From positions 84,187,919-84,251,918 of the forward strand of contig OX352761.1 of assembly GCA_947095585.1 (NCBI GenBank): 64,000 nucleotides of DNA. Direction: 5' to 3'. How positions within the stretch are numbered: position 1 is the stretch's first letter; each line of letters begins with the position of its first letter. Below, one piece after another: positions 43,216-54,510 of this stretch. Source of the DNA: Nephrocerus scutellatus (taxonomy: Eukaryota > Arthropoda > Insecta > Diptera > Pipunculidae). Under the pieces are notes generated by a model. That model saw only the letters and a list, made by a program, of their open reading frames with translations, was not told the DNA's origin and ran no database searches. The position numbers were made by a program, and so were the translations under genes.

Positions 43216-44463
43216 AAAAAAACATTCATTGGGTTCCAGTGTAGTAACGATGTTACTAGTCTTACTCACAATCCCAATTAATCAGGTATTTATTTCGAAA
43301 ATATTGGCGCAGCGAGCATGATATCTAGTGATTGGAATATTATAGCGTATTATGATATTGTAATGTATGTTGATATACTGTGTTTACTTTTAGTTTTTAG
43401 GATGGATATAAATTAATACGATAACTATAGATTACAACATTTAAAAGTCAGTTGAATCCTATTACGACAAAAGGGATCTGTAGATTTGTAAGATCGACCG
43501 GCCTACGTAAATGGCCGCTTTGCTTTATTGAATTCAGAGATCCATGCAAAGTGTGTATTGTGTATTGAAGAAAAGGCAGTGTTCCGTTAAGATGCCAAAA
43601 TAACTCTGATTTTATTTTCCATAATGTTAACTATTTATACTTTTACAAAACTAGTTAATCAATGTACGATTTCTATATACTATAAAGGTTATGTACAAAT
43701 AGTGTGTCATCATTATCGATGCACTTGAAATAATTCTAATGCTAGTTATGATGCACTTGAACAACATTGGAGTAAGGCACAATGCAAATGTCCCACTTCT
43801 TATGCATGAATCATAATGCATGCTTTGAAGTGCATAGTCGCCTATGCGCTTTCTGTGTCGTCATTTGGTGAACACGTGCAGCTTGTTTGTACTTTTGGTT
43901 ATTTTTGTTTGATAGGTTACATAATTTATTCTATTTCTTTGTTTTGGTGTTTTGGTGTATATGGTGTTACACTACAATATGCAGCTTTATGCCAAGGAAC
44001 TAAGGCTCGTCCAGAATGCCAGTTTCTTCCTGGAAGGTCTGTGCAATAGAATGACCCCAAGGAGCAGTGTAGAAATATAGTATGTGGTCCAAATACAACT
44101 CATCTAACCATTCAAGGCTCAGGAATCGCGAAGCTAGAACTGGACTGCATCATGAAGCAAGAGTTTCTCACCATACGGGGGCATAATATATATCCTTCAG
44201 TCATGAGGATGTCAAATCTGCTGTTAAGCAACCTCACGGATGTCACCACGCTAAATGTGTCTCTTCCTTCTTTCCAACGCCATGAAGCCGAAATCGAAGC
44301 GCTAAAACAAAACATCCAAAGATTTCAAGATACCTTGCCAATTAACCTCCAGCACCATGACATTCACCATAGCATCGGACTCATTGGGGTACTAATTGGA
44401 GTCTCTACTTGGATTTTTTTATGCATACAGTGCTACCGAGGAACAATATTAAGCCAGTTTTAA
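43216..44463 (+). pseudogene. BEL env-like gene, interrupted
   Basis: A short hydrophobic start (MLLVLLTIPIN, about 43251) resembles a signal peptide. The C-terminal part from about 43972 runs ALCQGTKARPECQFLPG, IVCGPNTTHLTIQGSG, then an open frame 44152-44463 with a heptad region and a membrane segment LIGVLIGVSTWIFLCIQCY near its end. Single-pass C-terminal anchors of this kind mark env-like proteins of roo-type elements. The middle is replaced by non-env sequence (43333-43971) and a stop is present at about 44049. Confidence 0.55.
43333..43971 (-). repeat. Possible solo LTR within env-like region
   Basis: A 639-bp block bounded by TGGAATATTATAGCG and GGTGTTACA (TG...CA in both orientations). 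AATAAA lies on the minus strand near 43530. No target duplication is evident (TGAT against CTAC). It could be other inserted DNA. Confidence 0.3.
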
Positions 44464-44477
44464 TCCCGAGGGCCCGA

Positions 44478-46705
44478 AGTGATGACCCTATGACGCCGAA
44501 CCACCCCGAAGCCAGATTCATGATAAACTTTGACGAATGATTTAGTTTAAGCAACTTATATATACAGGGTGTACAAGAATTCGTGGCACAAACGAAGCAG
44601 GGTAATAGCGGAGGTAATTTCCAACCAAAATAGCCAAATGAAGTTTTATCGAATTGTTGATGGTTAAAAAGTTATTCCATTTTTAGTATTTTTAGGTTTG
44701 GCCGGCATACGCCGCCACTAAAAAATTAATTTTAAAAAAACCAACCGTTCTTTTGTTTATGTTTATTTTTTAATACGATCTGGAAGAGTGTGCCTTTCTA
44801 ATAAAGTCATTTTTATAAACTTTTTTATCTTCTGTCAAATTAAAACAATAGATTTGTGCTGTCTTTTTGTTTCACAAAATTTTTTGATTGATTTTTAAGT
44901 AGCTCTGGCGAAAAAACAATGTACTACAGAAAGTTGACCGACTATCAGAAAAACTTGCGACATTAATGCAGATTCTTAAATGGTATCACGCATAGGAATA
45001 TTCAAAACAGAATGGTTTTTATCAATTGTTTTGTTGTGTTATTAGAGTTTTAAAACAGAGATACGTACTTTTGACCTTACATCACTTTACACACTGTAAC
45101 CCTTGATCAAGCTACAATATCACTGTTGATAGAAAACTAAATCTTTAAGGTAAAAAATTTGTAATTTTTTTTAATTCTTAAAACCATTACCGATATAAAC
45201 GTCGTCAAAGTCAAAAAAAGAAAGGTTTTTTTGACAAATGCAGTATTAAAGCCCATTGAATTTTCTACAACTTCACCTCATAATATTTCTGCAATAGGTC
45301 AACAGGAACAGGGTTAAAATTGAAAGTTTGTGAAATAATTGAAACTTTTGCTCTTACATGCTTTTATACCCTATAACACTTGAACACTTCCAGTTACAAG
45401 AACAAAAGAACTGTTAGTTTTTTTTAAATTAATTTTTTTGTGGCGGCGTATGCGATTTTACCCAAAAATACTAAAAATAGAATAACTTTTTAACCATCAA
45501 CAATTCGATAAAACTTCATTTGGCTATTTTGGTTGGAAATGACCTCCGCTATTACCCTGCTTCGTCTGTGCCACGAATTCTTGTACACCCTGTATATACT
45601 CGTATATTTAAAAAACAGTTATCCATAATTAAATAATTAAATAATTAAATTCAATTATCATTGATATGTTGAACCTTCTGTTCAACGCTGGGCTGTTGAA
45701 CTCTTCAAGGTTGCTCATTTTAGGCAAGCGCAGCATAATGCCAAATTAAGCTTACATTGCATTTTCTCCTATCGTGAGAACAATGAATTTCCCACATTGC
45801 CCATTTTGCCAGCATTGAATTTCGGCTGTCGTTAGCAACTTGAGCGAAGTTCACATTTTTGTAACGAGAGTATGTTGCGAATATACTTCTTTTTACCTTT
45901 TGTAAATGGAATATGTTGGGAACATAATTTTGTTATCGCTGCAATTTGTTTTCTGCTTAGCGGAATATGCAACGAAGAAGTTGTATATTAAATGTGCTTA
46001 TTTATGCGCTTATTTATTTAAAAGGACCAAGTTTTATAGATTTTATGAATATCATTGACTAAAAACAAGATGTAGATAAGATATACAATTTAAACAATTA
46101 CAACAAAGATTTAAATAATATTACACGCGATGATGAACTGAACGATTTAAGCCACGAAAACCAACTCATAGTCTCTGCTGGAGTCACTGTCCTCTTTGGC
46201 TTTACAGCATGTCCCACACATGCAGCAGTCGGTACCACGTCCACAGCTTGAGAAGTCCCGACAGCAGAAATCCAATACTGCTTACGCCAATTACGTTTTT
46301 TGATGACACCAACCCACGTTCACTGACTGACCTACATCGACAGCTCTACGCTGAAGAAATCCGACGCTAAGCAATTTGGTCGACATTTGAACGACGCAGC
46401 GATTCAGGAACGATGGTGACAGCGCAACGTATGACGATAACAATTATCTTATTTAACGAAATTAGATACTACGATTAATAATTGAATGCAAAAAGATATA
46501 ATGATTAAAGATATAATACCAGGAACTAAGGAAGTGAACTTCCCACAATTCCTACATGTATATTGTAAGTAATTTTTACTATAAATTGATTCTAATTTGG
46601 GTAAATAAATAAAGTCGTTATCAAACTACCAAACAAGCAAGAACTCTTTACTTGACGTTTAGGATTCTTTGGATACACTTGGTTTGAACTAAGTGTATAA
46701 TAACA
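44478..46705 (+). repeat. BEL 3' LTR (with TIR element inside)
   Basis: Follows a polypurine tract GAGGGCCCGAAG. Starts TGATGACCC and carries AATAAA at about 46604-46610. It ends near GGATACACTTGGTTTGAACT, shared with 39218. Without the 1032-bp insert it is about 1.2 kb. Its first part matches 38783-39212 in reverse. Confidence 0.65.
44563..45594. mobile_element. Long-TIR non-autonomous DNA transposon (TA target site)
   Basis: Ends TACAGGGTGTACAAGAATTC and GAATTCTTGTACACCCTGTA are flanked by TA. Inverted arms extend about 170 bp (to GGCATACGCCGCCAC near 44735). The interior is AT-rich with no coding. TA duplication and CAGGG termini fit Tc1/mariner-type MITEs. The related sequence at 39100-39160 shows the empty site. 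Confidence 0.85.
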
Positions 46706-47525
46706 GTGTATAATAGTGTATAAATAAGCTGATACTACACAATGGTCTGACAAGCCTAGAGGCGATAATACATTGACGGAGTATTTATCAGGACGAGAGG
46801 TAAGGTACAAGTCAAGGGTGTTAGCGGAATGATATGCAATGTCAGATACTCGGTTAGGCTCATTTACAAGCTGAGGAAGGTGATTGAACTCAGCGAATAA
46901 CTCAACACACCTTCCTTTGGGTGTTGTCTGGCCAGAATGTCAAAGCCACCCAGAAGTGTGTATCGCCCGCAATAACGATTTCATGTTTTGTGTCAATTCT
47001 TGATATTGAATCAGACAGTGCATCAAACTCACTCTGGGTTGAAACACTGTCTAAGTGGGGGCTTCTGTAAAGGAAACAGTAAAAGATGTTGCGCTCTTGT
47101 ACCTTAACTTTGAGCCAAATGAAATTGAATTCCGGTTTGGAACTTTGGCTAAATTGAGGCAAAAGCTGAAACGCAACATCACTCCGGACGTAGATTGCGA
47201 GTCCGCGTCCAGAGAAAAATAATGGCACCAAGCTATACCCAGGCAGATTAAATTACGATACATCCAGAATTATCAAATACCTGAGATTCACTCAGTGCCA
47301 GAATTTTGGGTCTGTGAACATGGACATAGTTTTCCAATTCTTTAGTTTAGCTGGATAGAGGATAGGACGAACGGAAACACACACTGCACTTTGCACTAAT
47401 AATTTTTGGCACACGAGAACCGGTTTTTCTATTGTTTGCTGATTGCAATTATTGCTGTGTTTTGATGTTGTTGTTTTTTTTTTTACTTTGTGCCGAAGCT
47501 CAGCACACAGCACGTCCGATCACGA
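46706..47525 (-). pseudogene. Jockey-like endonuclease fragment with 5' region
   Basis: The minus strand from about 47525 carries a 5' leader, then endonuclease motifs: FSGRGLAIYVRSDVAFQLLP, FNFIWLKVKVQERNIFYCFL, YRSPHLDSVSTQSEF, EIVIAGDTHF, and at about 46800-46720 LTSRPDKYSVNVLSPLGLSD then HCVVSA (SDH motif). Frameshifts occur near 46900. No RT follows. 46840-47110 is closely similar to 2650-2935, so the two derive from one family. Confidence 0.7.
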
Positions 47526-47579
47526 CGGCATATAAATGACAACTCTATTATTTAAGGAAAGAGGAAAAATATTTAATTA

Positions 47580-48000
47580 GAAACCACAGCAGACAAAGGA
47601 GCGTATTGGTTTGGGTAGCAATTTCGTATTTCGGCACAATCGACTTGGTTTTTCCAAGCACGAGAACGACTGTACATTGGTACAAAGCTTTCTTGGAAAA
47701 TGCTTTTCCAAATTTTAAAGAGCCTTTCGGTCCTCTGCAATGGATTAACCAGCAAGATAATGCTCCAATTCATACAGCAAGGCGTATTACAGGCTGGATA
47801 ACAACGTAGTGTAGGGTGGGTGACTTTCATGATAAGTGTATGGATGAGGCAAGCTGTATATAGATAGATTTGCATTAATAACAGCTATTAAAATGGCCTG
47901 GGATTAACCTAAATTATTTGAAAGCTTTCTACGATTCGATGCCTTCCCAAATTTTTGAAACTATTTGTGCGAAAGGAGGAAGCACCAATTACAAAATCTA
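47580..48000 (+). pseudogene. Tc1-type transposase fragment
   Basis: The open frame gives SVLVWVAISYFGTIDLVF, VHWYKAFLENAFPNFKEPFG and INQQDNAPIHTARRITGW, with the second catalytic Asp in QQDNAP. The frame stops at 47808. After a gap a C-terminal block reads YLKAFYDSMPSQIFETICAK then GGSTNYKI. The N-terminal DNA-binding domain, first catalytic Asp and final Asp/Glu segment are absent. Confidence 0.8.
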
Positions 48001-48042
48001 AAAAAATTAAATTATTAAGCTAGACAATACTACTAGAATTAT

Positions 48043-48310
48043 TATACGCTCCGCTTCAATTAATTACGACCATCTATTATATTGATTTCACATGTCAATA
48101 ACTTCCACATTTCTGCAATTAAAATATTATTTTTTACATGCATTTGAGAGTAAGTTGATTCTCTTTTAAATAACTGTAAAACAGATAACAACAATAAAAC
48201 CGTCACCTCTGTTTTATTCGTTATTTGTAATCTAGTAAAAAAAAATGCAATTTAAATGCGTTACTTGATTACGACCAGCAGAGAAAAATGTAAAATGTAT
48301 GTAAAAACTA
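48043..48310 (+). mobile_element. Tc1-like transposon left end, second copy
   Basis: TACGCTCCGCTTCAATTAAT begins a stretch that aligns with 38526-38780. Located just after the transposase remnant but pointing the same way, so it is the start of another copy and not the right end of the first. Confidence 0.55.
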
Positions 48311-48359
48311 AAAATTTCGGGGGAAAAAACTACCTTTGCCTCTAGTCATCAGCTATACA

Positions 48360-49256
48360 TTGGTGGTACCAGGTTCCTGCATCTGGATATTCACAAATAC
48401 ACGTAACATTCTCCAGATGGATCGACACGTAATCAAATTGACCATATTCTGATCAGCAAGAGATTTCTCAGCTCGCTGTCAGATGTCAAAACTAGCCGCG
48501 GCGCCGATGTCTACAGTGACCACCACCTTGTGATTGGAATGATTCGGCTACGTCCAGCGGCGATTCACCCACAACAGAGAACAGCACGAAAGTACGATAT
48601 TCAGAAACTGCAGGATCCTGCCAAGGTGGAAGAATACAAAATGCGATTTGACACCCACATCGCAGAAAGCAGTGACAGCACCTGGAACAGCATTGAGGCC
48701 GCATGCAAAAACGCTGCAGCAGAAACACTTGACTACGTGCAACACCAACGAAAGCCTTGGATACGGGATGGAACGTGGAGGTGCATCGAGGTAAGAAGAG
48801 CAATCAATGCTCAAAAGGTCCAGTCGCGCACGCAGCAAGAAACCCAACAGCTTACAAGGGAATAGAACGACGCGGAACGACAGGTGAGAAGGATGGTACG
48901 CAATGATCGTGAGCACTTTAGAAACAACATCGCTATTGAGGCTCAGAACGCGGCTCAGCGCGGTGACATGCGTGAAGTATATATGGCGATTCACAAGCTC
49001 AGCGGAGAAGGCATCAAACCATCGCCCCCGCTCAAGGATCGTGACGGAAATGTACTTGTTACCGAACAACAACAGCTAGAGCGGTGGAGAGAATTTTCAA
49101 CGACTCGACCGATGTTGTCACAGACAACAATGACCCACTTTCTCGTCAAGAACGCTGCACCCCGAGACGCAACATATCTACCGAACCCCAATCGTTCGTG
49201 AAGCGTGGAGTACTTGTAGAATTCCCGACAGCTGGAAAGAAGGAGTCATAACAATC
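48360..49256 (+). pseudogene. RTE-like non-LTR ORF: endonuclease end, linker, RT start
   Basis: The reading begins in endonuclease motifs (SDQQ-like region, ADVYSDHHLVIGMIRLRPA with the SDH box at about 48510-48560). It continues through AARKYDIQKLQDPAKVEEYK, ACKNAAAETLDYVQHQRKPW, a charged linker RRMVRNDREHFRNNIAIEAQ, VYMAIHKLSGEGIKPSPPLK and ends TIREAWSTCRIPDSWKEGVI, the first RT motif. It is then cut by a foreign fragment at 49257. One stop at about 48864. This resembles the endonuclease-RT proteins often named craniofacial development protein 2-like. Confidence 0.7.
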
Positions 49257-49432
49257 CCACTTGCCGCGCTTGTTTCCAGCCTTTGGTGAGTGCCGGTCTC
49301 GGTTTTTAAAAATAAAATTCTTGTGTGCGTGTGTGGGTCACCCGCGCAGAAATACGTATACGCAGGTAAGGCAGGATACATCTAGAGGTCGCCAGATATC
49401 CAGAAGGCTCCGATAGAGACTGGGCAATTTAT
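49257..49432 (-). repeat. Fragment of LOA-like 5' UTR
   Basis: Matches 38008-38225: CGCTTGTTTCCAGC, GGTGAGTGCCGGTCTCGGTT, ACCCGCGCAGA, TACGCAGGTAA and GATACATCTAGAGGT are shared. Same orientation as the element at 33090-38450. Confidence 0.75.
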
Positions 49433-49439
49433 CAAATAA

Positions 49440-49860
49440 TGTTTCTTGATTCTGCCATAGCACAGCTTCTATTCCCGCATTGCTCGCGTCAGAGGCCTCT
49501 GCACCGTCGATAGTAGGAGGTTCAGAAAACTAATGTAGATTTTTTGGTACTGACTATTCCTCAACAGCTGCTAATTTCTTCAGATCGGTGCGAACTCCTT
49601 GGCTGGATACAATGTGACCCATATAATTCATTTCAATCTGGAAGAGGCTACATTTCGGCGGACTTAACTGCAAACCTTCAACTTTAATGGTTTTCAAAAT
49701 TTGCCAAAGACTATTCACGTGCCCATTGAATGTACGTCCCAAAACAATGATGTCAAAAAACGGGATTACATAAAAATTAAACAATCCGTTTCCCGCAGTA
49801 AATGCTTTCTTCTTGTTGTTGTCATGAATTGCTACATGCTACTATCTATTTTTCAGTACA
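49440..49860 (-). pseudogene. Ty3/gypsy RT fragment
   Basis: The minus frame includes FNFYVIPFFDIIVLGRTFNG (degenerate YxDD, here FFDI), HVNSLWQILKTIKVEGLQLS, PPKCSLFQIEMNYMGHIVSS and QGVRTDLKKLAAVEE. This is the RT-to-connection region of a gypsy element. Other pol domains and LTRs are not attached. The altered catalytic box means it is inactive. Confidence 0.8.
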
Positions 49861-49984
49861 TATGACGTATGTGGTCAGCAATTAAGCTTTCACCATAATT
49901 ATGGTTGACATATATCAAAATGCAAGAACGCAATTGCATTTAAAATAAAATGCCATTAACATAAAATTTACGATTGGAGCATAA

Positions 49985-50137
49985 GGGAGCTCTCACAATG
50001 GAAAAACTCAATACTTAAGACGTACAAAATTGTAGGTATTTCCAACATAATGAGCAAAACATTTTTTTTTGTCAAAACCAAAATCCATACAATATTTTTA
50101 GTCTGAAGTATTAAGTTTTTCTATTGTGAGAGCTCCC
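49985..50137. mobile_element. Tourist-like MITE in Snap25 intron
   Basis: 153 bp with inverted arms of about 45 bp (GGGAGCTCTCACAATGGAAA against the reverse complement GGGAGCTCTCACAATAGAAA). It is flanked by TAA at 49982-49984 and 50138-50140. The TAA duplication fits PIF/Harbinger. Sits about 275 bp before the first Snap25 coding exon. Confidence 0.85.
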
Positions 50138-50410
50138 TAATGAGTCCTATTGGCGAATGAACAGACTTGGCTTGTTAATTGTATTTTAACATTTCCGCCA
50201 GACGCGCTTACTCTACTTTTACTATCTACAATAGCAGTGAATTTAATTAGTAATATCATCTCTTGCCAATACCAGGTACTTATCACTCTGCCCTCGTAAG
50301 TTGATAAAAATCTATCAAAGATCTCAAAATAAAAAACTCCATTTCCTAAAAAACAACGACGATATAAACGATTTGCTAAGATAAAATCAAAAACTTTGTA
50401 CTTCTTTTAG

Positions 50411-50510
50411 AATGCCTTCTGCCGAACCGGTTGATGAAGCCCCAGCTCCACAAGTTCCAAAGACGGAATTAGAGGAACTACAGCTTAAGGCACAAGGAGT
50501 AACCGATGAT
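50411..50510 (+). CDS. Snap25: Snap25 first coding exon
   Basis: After the acceptor CTTCTTTTAG, ATG at 50412 opens 33 codons: MPSAEPVDEAPAPQVPKTEL, EELQLKAQGVTDD. The block PQVPKTELEELQ is near identical to the N-terminus of fly SNAP-25, a t-SNARE of the presynaptic membrane that pairs with syntaxin and synaptobrevin in synaptic vesicle fusion. TELEELQ begins the first SNARE helix. The exon ends in phase 0 at GATGAT|GTGGGT, a weaker donor than GTAAGT. The extra residues before PQVPK differ from Drosophila, as expected for the variable N-terminus. The upstream intron contains several transposons. Protein identity is secure; the transcript start is not visible. Confidence 0.93.
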
Positions 50511-50575
50511 GTGGGTAGAGAGAGACAGAGAAACAATGTAAAATATATTAATTAATCTATTATATTCATTAACAG

Positions 50576-50617
50576 TCTCTGGAGAGTACAAGACGCATGT
50601 TGGCTCTGTGTGAAGAG
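50576..50617 (+). CDS. Snap25: Snap25 second coding exon (14 codons)
   Basis: Acceptor TTCATTAACAG then 42 nt encoding SLESTRRMLALCEE, exactly the next block of the SNAP-25 first SNARE helix, ending at donor GAAGAG|GTAAGT. The intron before it is only 65 bp (50511-50575), against at least 13 kb after it, since the next exon (expected to begin SKEAG) was not found up to 64000. The exon keeps phase 0 at both sides. No frameshift or stop is seen. Confidence 0.93.
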
Positions 50618-53284
50618 GTAAGTTAAAATTATTATAAGGCAAACATGTGAATTTAGTTATAATAAAATTTGCTTTTATATAATTGATTAGATTAAAAAAA
50701 AAGATGTTATAGTTTAAAAATAAAAAAATAATACCGAAGTTTATTACATAAAAAAATTTTAAAATAGGCAAAACATCAAAAGGTATTTAGTTTTTGACGA
50801 TGTTCGTAAATTTAGAATAACTTTGTTAATTCTTTTTAACTGAAAGTGCAAAGAGCTCTTGGACTCTTGGTAGAAATATTTTAATAACCCAAATTGAGTA
50901 TGTATTCTTTGGTTACCGCCGTTTTTACAATGCTCAGTTAATATGTTTTAAATTATAAATTGCTGTGGACAGTGTGACGCAGTGCAGCAAACCCAATATG
51001 TATCATTAAATAGAGGATGTTTTTATTGTTTTCTTTGATTGTATTTGTATTTGATTTTAATATGACTATTAATTAAACCGTTTGATTTCAATACAAAATT
51101 TTTCGAATAATTACATGCATCATAAAATATAATATAATTCTTATTTTACTGTTAGTCCCGCCATTTAGTTCAAGGAATTTAATTTATTTATTTATACGTA
51201 AAAAAATTTGTAATTTGATCTAAATAAATTCAAGAAAGACTCCAAACATGCTTAGAACTTGCTGTGTCTGTAATGAATGCATGATTGTAAAAAAAATTTA
51301 ATTCGTTTGAATTTATAACAGATAATTTTTGAATCTCAAAAAAGCCAATAAAGTGATGATAGATATGATATAAATATGATAAAATTTTGGAATGAGAATT
51401 ATCTGCATGTCCTGTTGTTATACACTATATATAATAAATAAATTACTTCGGTTTAAAAACCCAACTGAAATTATTCAAAAAAGCAAAAATTTAAGGTAAC
51501 CCAAAAAACAACTTTATGGCAATTTGGAGCCAAAAAACATGTTATCGGTATAGCACGGCCACTCTATTGAAACAATTTATAATGTTTTTTCACCTTGTCT
51601 CCTTTGCTGTATTTCATCATTATTTTGGTATAAACTAAATATATAAGAAGTATCCATGAAATTATACCACACAATACTGCCAAAATCAAACAAAATAAGT
51701 CGAAAAGTAGTTTTGAGTAGTTTGGTGACATAATTCGCTGTGTCCAATATTCACGGATTATCGTTACAGGTTATAAGACAGAACAAAATACCATCATCTT
51801 TGAATAGATCTATATTACACGGTCATTAATAATGTGATTATTAATAATGATGATCGAAATGAGAAAATCCGGATTCACATAACTTTTCAAGCATCATTTT
51901 TCATTATCATTACTAGTGTCATTGTCACAATGTAATTACGTTATTTATTACCGAGTAATGTGCCTATTAGAAATAATTTGTTAGATTTGAAAGTTATATA
52001 GCTTGTTAAAAGTAGTATTTTGATGTATTTTTGATCATATTATTTCTAAAATTTAAAATTCGGTGAGGTGTTTGATTTGGGTTGCTATTGTTTATAAAAA
52101 TTTCAATTCAATGAAAATTCCACGTTAAACTAATAAAATTTTCCAAAAAAAGTCAGATGGAATAAAGAAATTTTATTTTTAGGAAACCTTTTAATTTTAA
52201 TGAAAATATTTGATTGTCTATAATTACCGTTGCCTTCAGTTTTAAGGTTTTCAGTTTTCTTCTTCCAAAACCACGTATTTGTTGTGACACGGTCTTCGTG
52301 GTATTCATTGTGCATTCTCAAAACCGAAATAACAAAATTCTCGAAACTTATTTTGCAGGTCTATCGAAATCAAAAATTTCTTTGATTTGATTGTCATTGA
52401 CGTATAGGACGTATGAAAGTTGGTCAAAAAGGACCCTTAAGTAGTAAAAAATAAAAGAAGAAAAATGACCAGCAAGATTTGTTCAATATATTTGTTAAGC
52501 TGCAAGTACAGTTCCAAAAAACTGTGTTTTAAGAGTGTTCGTTTAACGTTTAAACGAACATCGTTTAAGGCGGCATTTTATAGATTAAAGACCAGTTCGT
52601 GTATTTATCTATATTTGATTAAAAACATTTAATGGTTTTTAAAATACATATTTCAATACAATAATAACGAACAAGAGCACAATTATATACTTTTACTGCA
52701 TAAGATCGTGGAATGCACAAAAGCTGGAATTAAACTTATTAAATATGATATATCGACTATGCTTATTATCGATTACGTTTTTTATTTTTAGTTTTGTTTT
52801 CTTTTTAAAATATAATTCAACCTTTTGACTTTATTATTCATGTTCTTTCATTTCAGTTTACTGAAAATTTTAAAAAATCATTTATCAATTTTTGTGTATG
52901 TTTTCTATGCTCAGTTGGTCAGCTTCTGTTTCTAGATCTCAGTTATCTTCAGTTGCAAGTTCCAGGTCTCAGTTCCTGGAGTGATAGATCACTATCGTGC
53001 GCTTGTAAGAGCTCGTTGATATCAGTTAGCTCCAGGTCTTCAAAACCATCCGCTCTAATCCGTCTTCCCAGTAAAAGCAAGTTTTCTGCACTGCATTATG
53101 GAGTTCCATCGACATCGTCTCCTACTCACTCTAGCCGTAATGCTTTCTAATCTAATGGTTTGATGTTATTTATTGCATCCGCAATATTGAACTTACGCCA
53201 AAACTCTCGAAGAGTGAGTTTGCTAGGTCCACCTGAAGCTTCTAACATCGTGCGAAAAGTTTGGCGTAGATAAATTTTCTTAAA
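50618..53284. other. Snap25 intron sequence, no gene seen
   Basis: AT-rich throughout. A palindrome TTCGTTTAACGTTTAAACGAAC is present at about 52543-52564 in two adjoining halves. No transposon coding remains and no further Snap25 exon was found. Confidence 0.6.
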
Positions 53285-53545
53285 TTTATGTCTGTATGTC
53301 TGTTTGTCTGTCTATGTCCACTCTACAATCCAGAGGGCTGAACTTATCGGGATGAAAATTCATATTTAAGCTTTTTACATAAATTGTGAGAGGCCAGATA
53401 ATTTTGACGGAAATATGACAGCCGGAAGTGACAGTTTACATACAGTTTTTCTAGTTTTTGCAAATAACTCAAAAAGTGTATATAGCACTTAAGAGAAATC
53501 TATTAAGTGCAAAAGAAATTTAAAAAAAAAAACAAAAAAAAATTT
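53285..53545 (+). repeat. Dispersed repeat, related to 26925-27165
   Basis: Begins with TCTGTATGTCTGTTTGTCTG and continues CATATTTAAGCTTTTTACAT and TTAAGTGCAAAAGAAATTT. Non-coding. The opposite orientation of the copy at 26925-27165 shows that it is mobile or was inverted. Confidence 0.65.
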
Positions 53546-53574
53546 AAAAAAATTTTAATATTCATTTTTTTTTT

Positions 53575-53910
53575 TTATAGAGACTTATTGCCAAGGGATG
53601 ACTCCCTGAATGACTTACGTCACGGCAATAAGTTGGGCTAAGCCCTTTATTAAATTCAAAATAAAATAAAAATCGAAGGAATGTGATTTACAATATATCA
53701 CATTCCTCACGTTTGTAGCCGGTTTCAATTTATTTTCTCAGAATTCTCCCTGATTCATTGAAAAAGCAATACGAAAAACGAATACGAATTTAGAACGACG
53801 CGAGTCCAAATACTTTTATCAATGAATCATGGTCAGGGAAAACTACAAAAAACCTTGACCAAGAAAATATTACAAATTATATATATTTAAAAAATACTGA
53901 TAAACAATTT
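53575..53910 (-). mobile_element. 3' UTR of the Jockey-like element of 170-697
   Basis: Aligns with about 170-430: CACATTCCTCACGTTTGTA, GGTTTCAATTTATTTTCTCA, CATGGTCAGGGAAAACTAC and ATTGCCAAGGG. Poly-T at the left is the poly-A tail of a minus-strand copy. It is slightly longer in the 53620-53680 part. No ORF2 codons remain. Confidence 0.75.
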
Positions 53911-54159
53911 TTTTTTTCTGTAAAAGAAAGTCTTGTTGTGCCCACACCTCCATTTTTTAACAATATTTCTCTCGCGCTCTATTAGCTCTCTGTGAGCTTT
54001 TCTTTTAAGATAGTAAAGCGAGCTTCTTAGCTCGCCATATGGATAGTTGTAATTCAGTCTAAACATTGAATTATCTTAAAAGCTTAATAGTAACTATTAA
54101 ATTCACAAAATTCGTGGCAATTTTTTTAGGGGATTTTTTTTCTATGAAAAAAAAAATTT
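53911..54159. other. Linker with hairpin
   Basis: Non-coding. AAGCGAGCTTCTTAGCTCGCC at about 54017-54037 contains a short hairpin (GCGAGCT/AGCTCGC). Confidence 0.4.
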
Positions 54160-54510
54160 TTTCTTATTTTTTTGGTCCACAAAATTCCAGATCCTATTGG
54201 CCAGATCCCAAAATTTCCACAGGAACAAGGGTTATAGTCTTACATACCGAATTTTATACGAATCGCTTGAGAAATTGCTTGGTCCATAAATTCCAGACCC
54301 TATTGGACAGATCCTACATACCGAATTTCATACGAATCGCTTAAGAATTGCTTGGAACACAAAATTCCAGACCCTATTGGCCAGTTCCAAGAATTTCCAT
54401 AGGAACAAGTCTTATAGTCGCATCTTAGTCCTACATACCGAATTTAATACGAATCGCTTGAGAAATGACTTGGTATACAAAATTCCAGACCATATTGGCC
54501 AGATCCCTTA
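54160..54510. repeat. Degenerate tandem repeat
   Basis: AAATTCCAGACCCTATTGG recurs at about 54183, 54288, 54362 and 54482, and ACATACCGAATTT..TACGAA recurs between them. Units are about 75-120 bp long, so this is an irregular array. Confidence 0.75.

Larger units (their letters stand above)
39213..44463 (+). mobile_element. BEL/Pao LTR retrotransposon internal region
   Basis: Contains an LTR end (39213-39321, matching 46664 onwards at GGATACACTTGGTTTGAACT), a primer-binding site, gag start, gag capsid region, decayed integrase and an env-like C-terminus, then a polypurine tract and 3' LTR. Gag type (DUF1759-like) and integrase motifs fit BEL/Pao, and roo-like members carry env. Protease, RT and RNase H are deleted between 41480 and 41520. 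Confidence 0.75.

Noticed and set aside
52943..53160. Ser-rich plus-strand frame (52953-53150) as a host exon
   Set aside because: Low-complexity serine composition, no splice sites that fit, no resemblance to the next part of SNAP-25.
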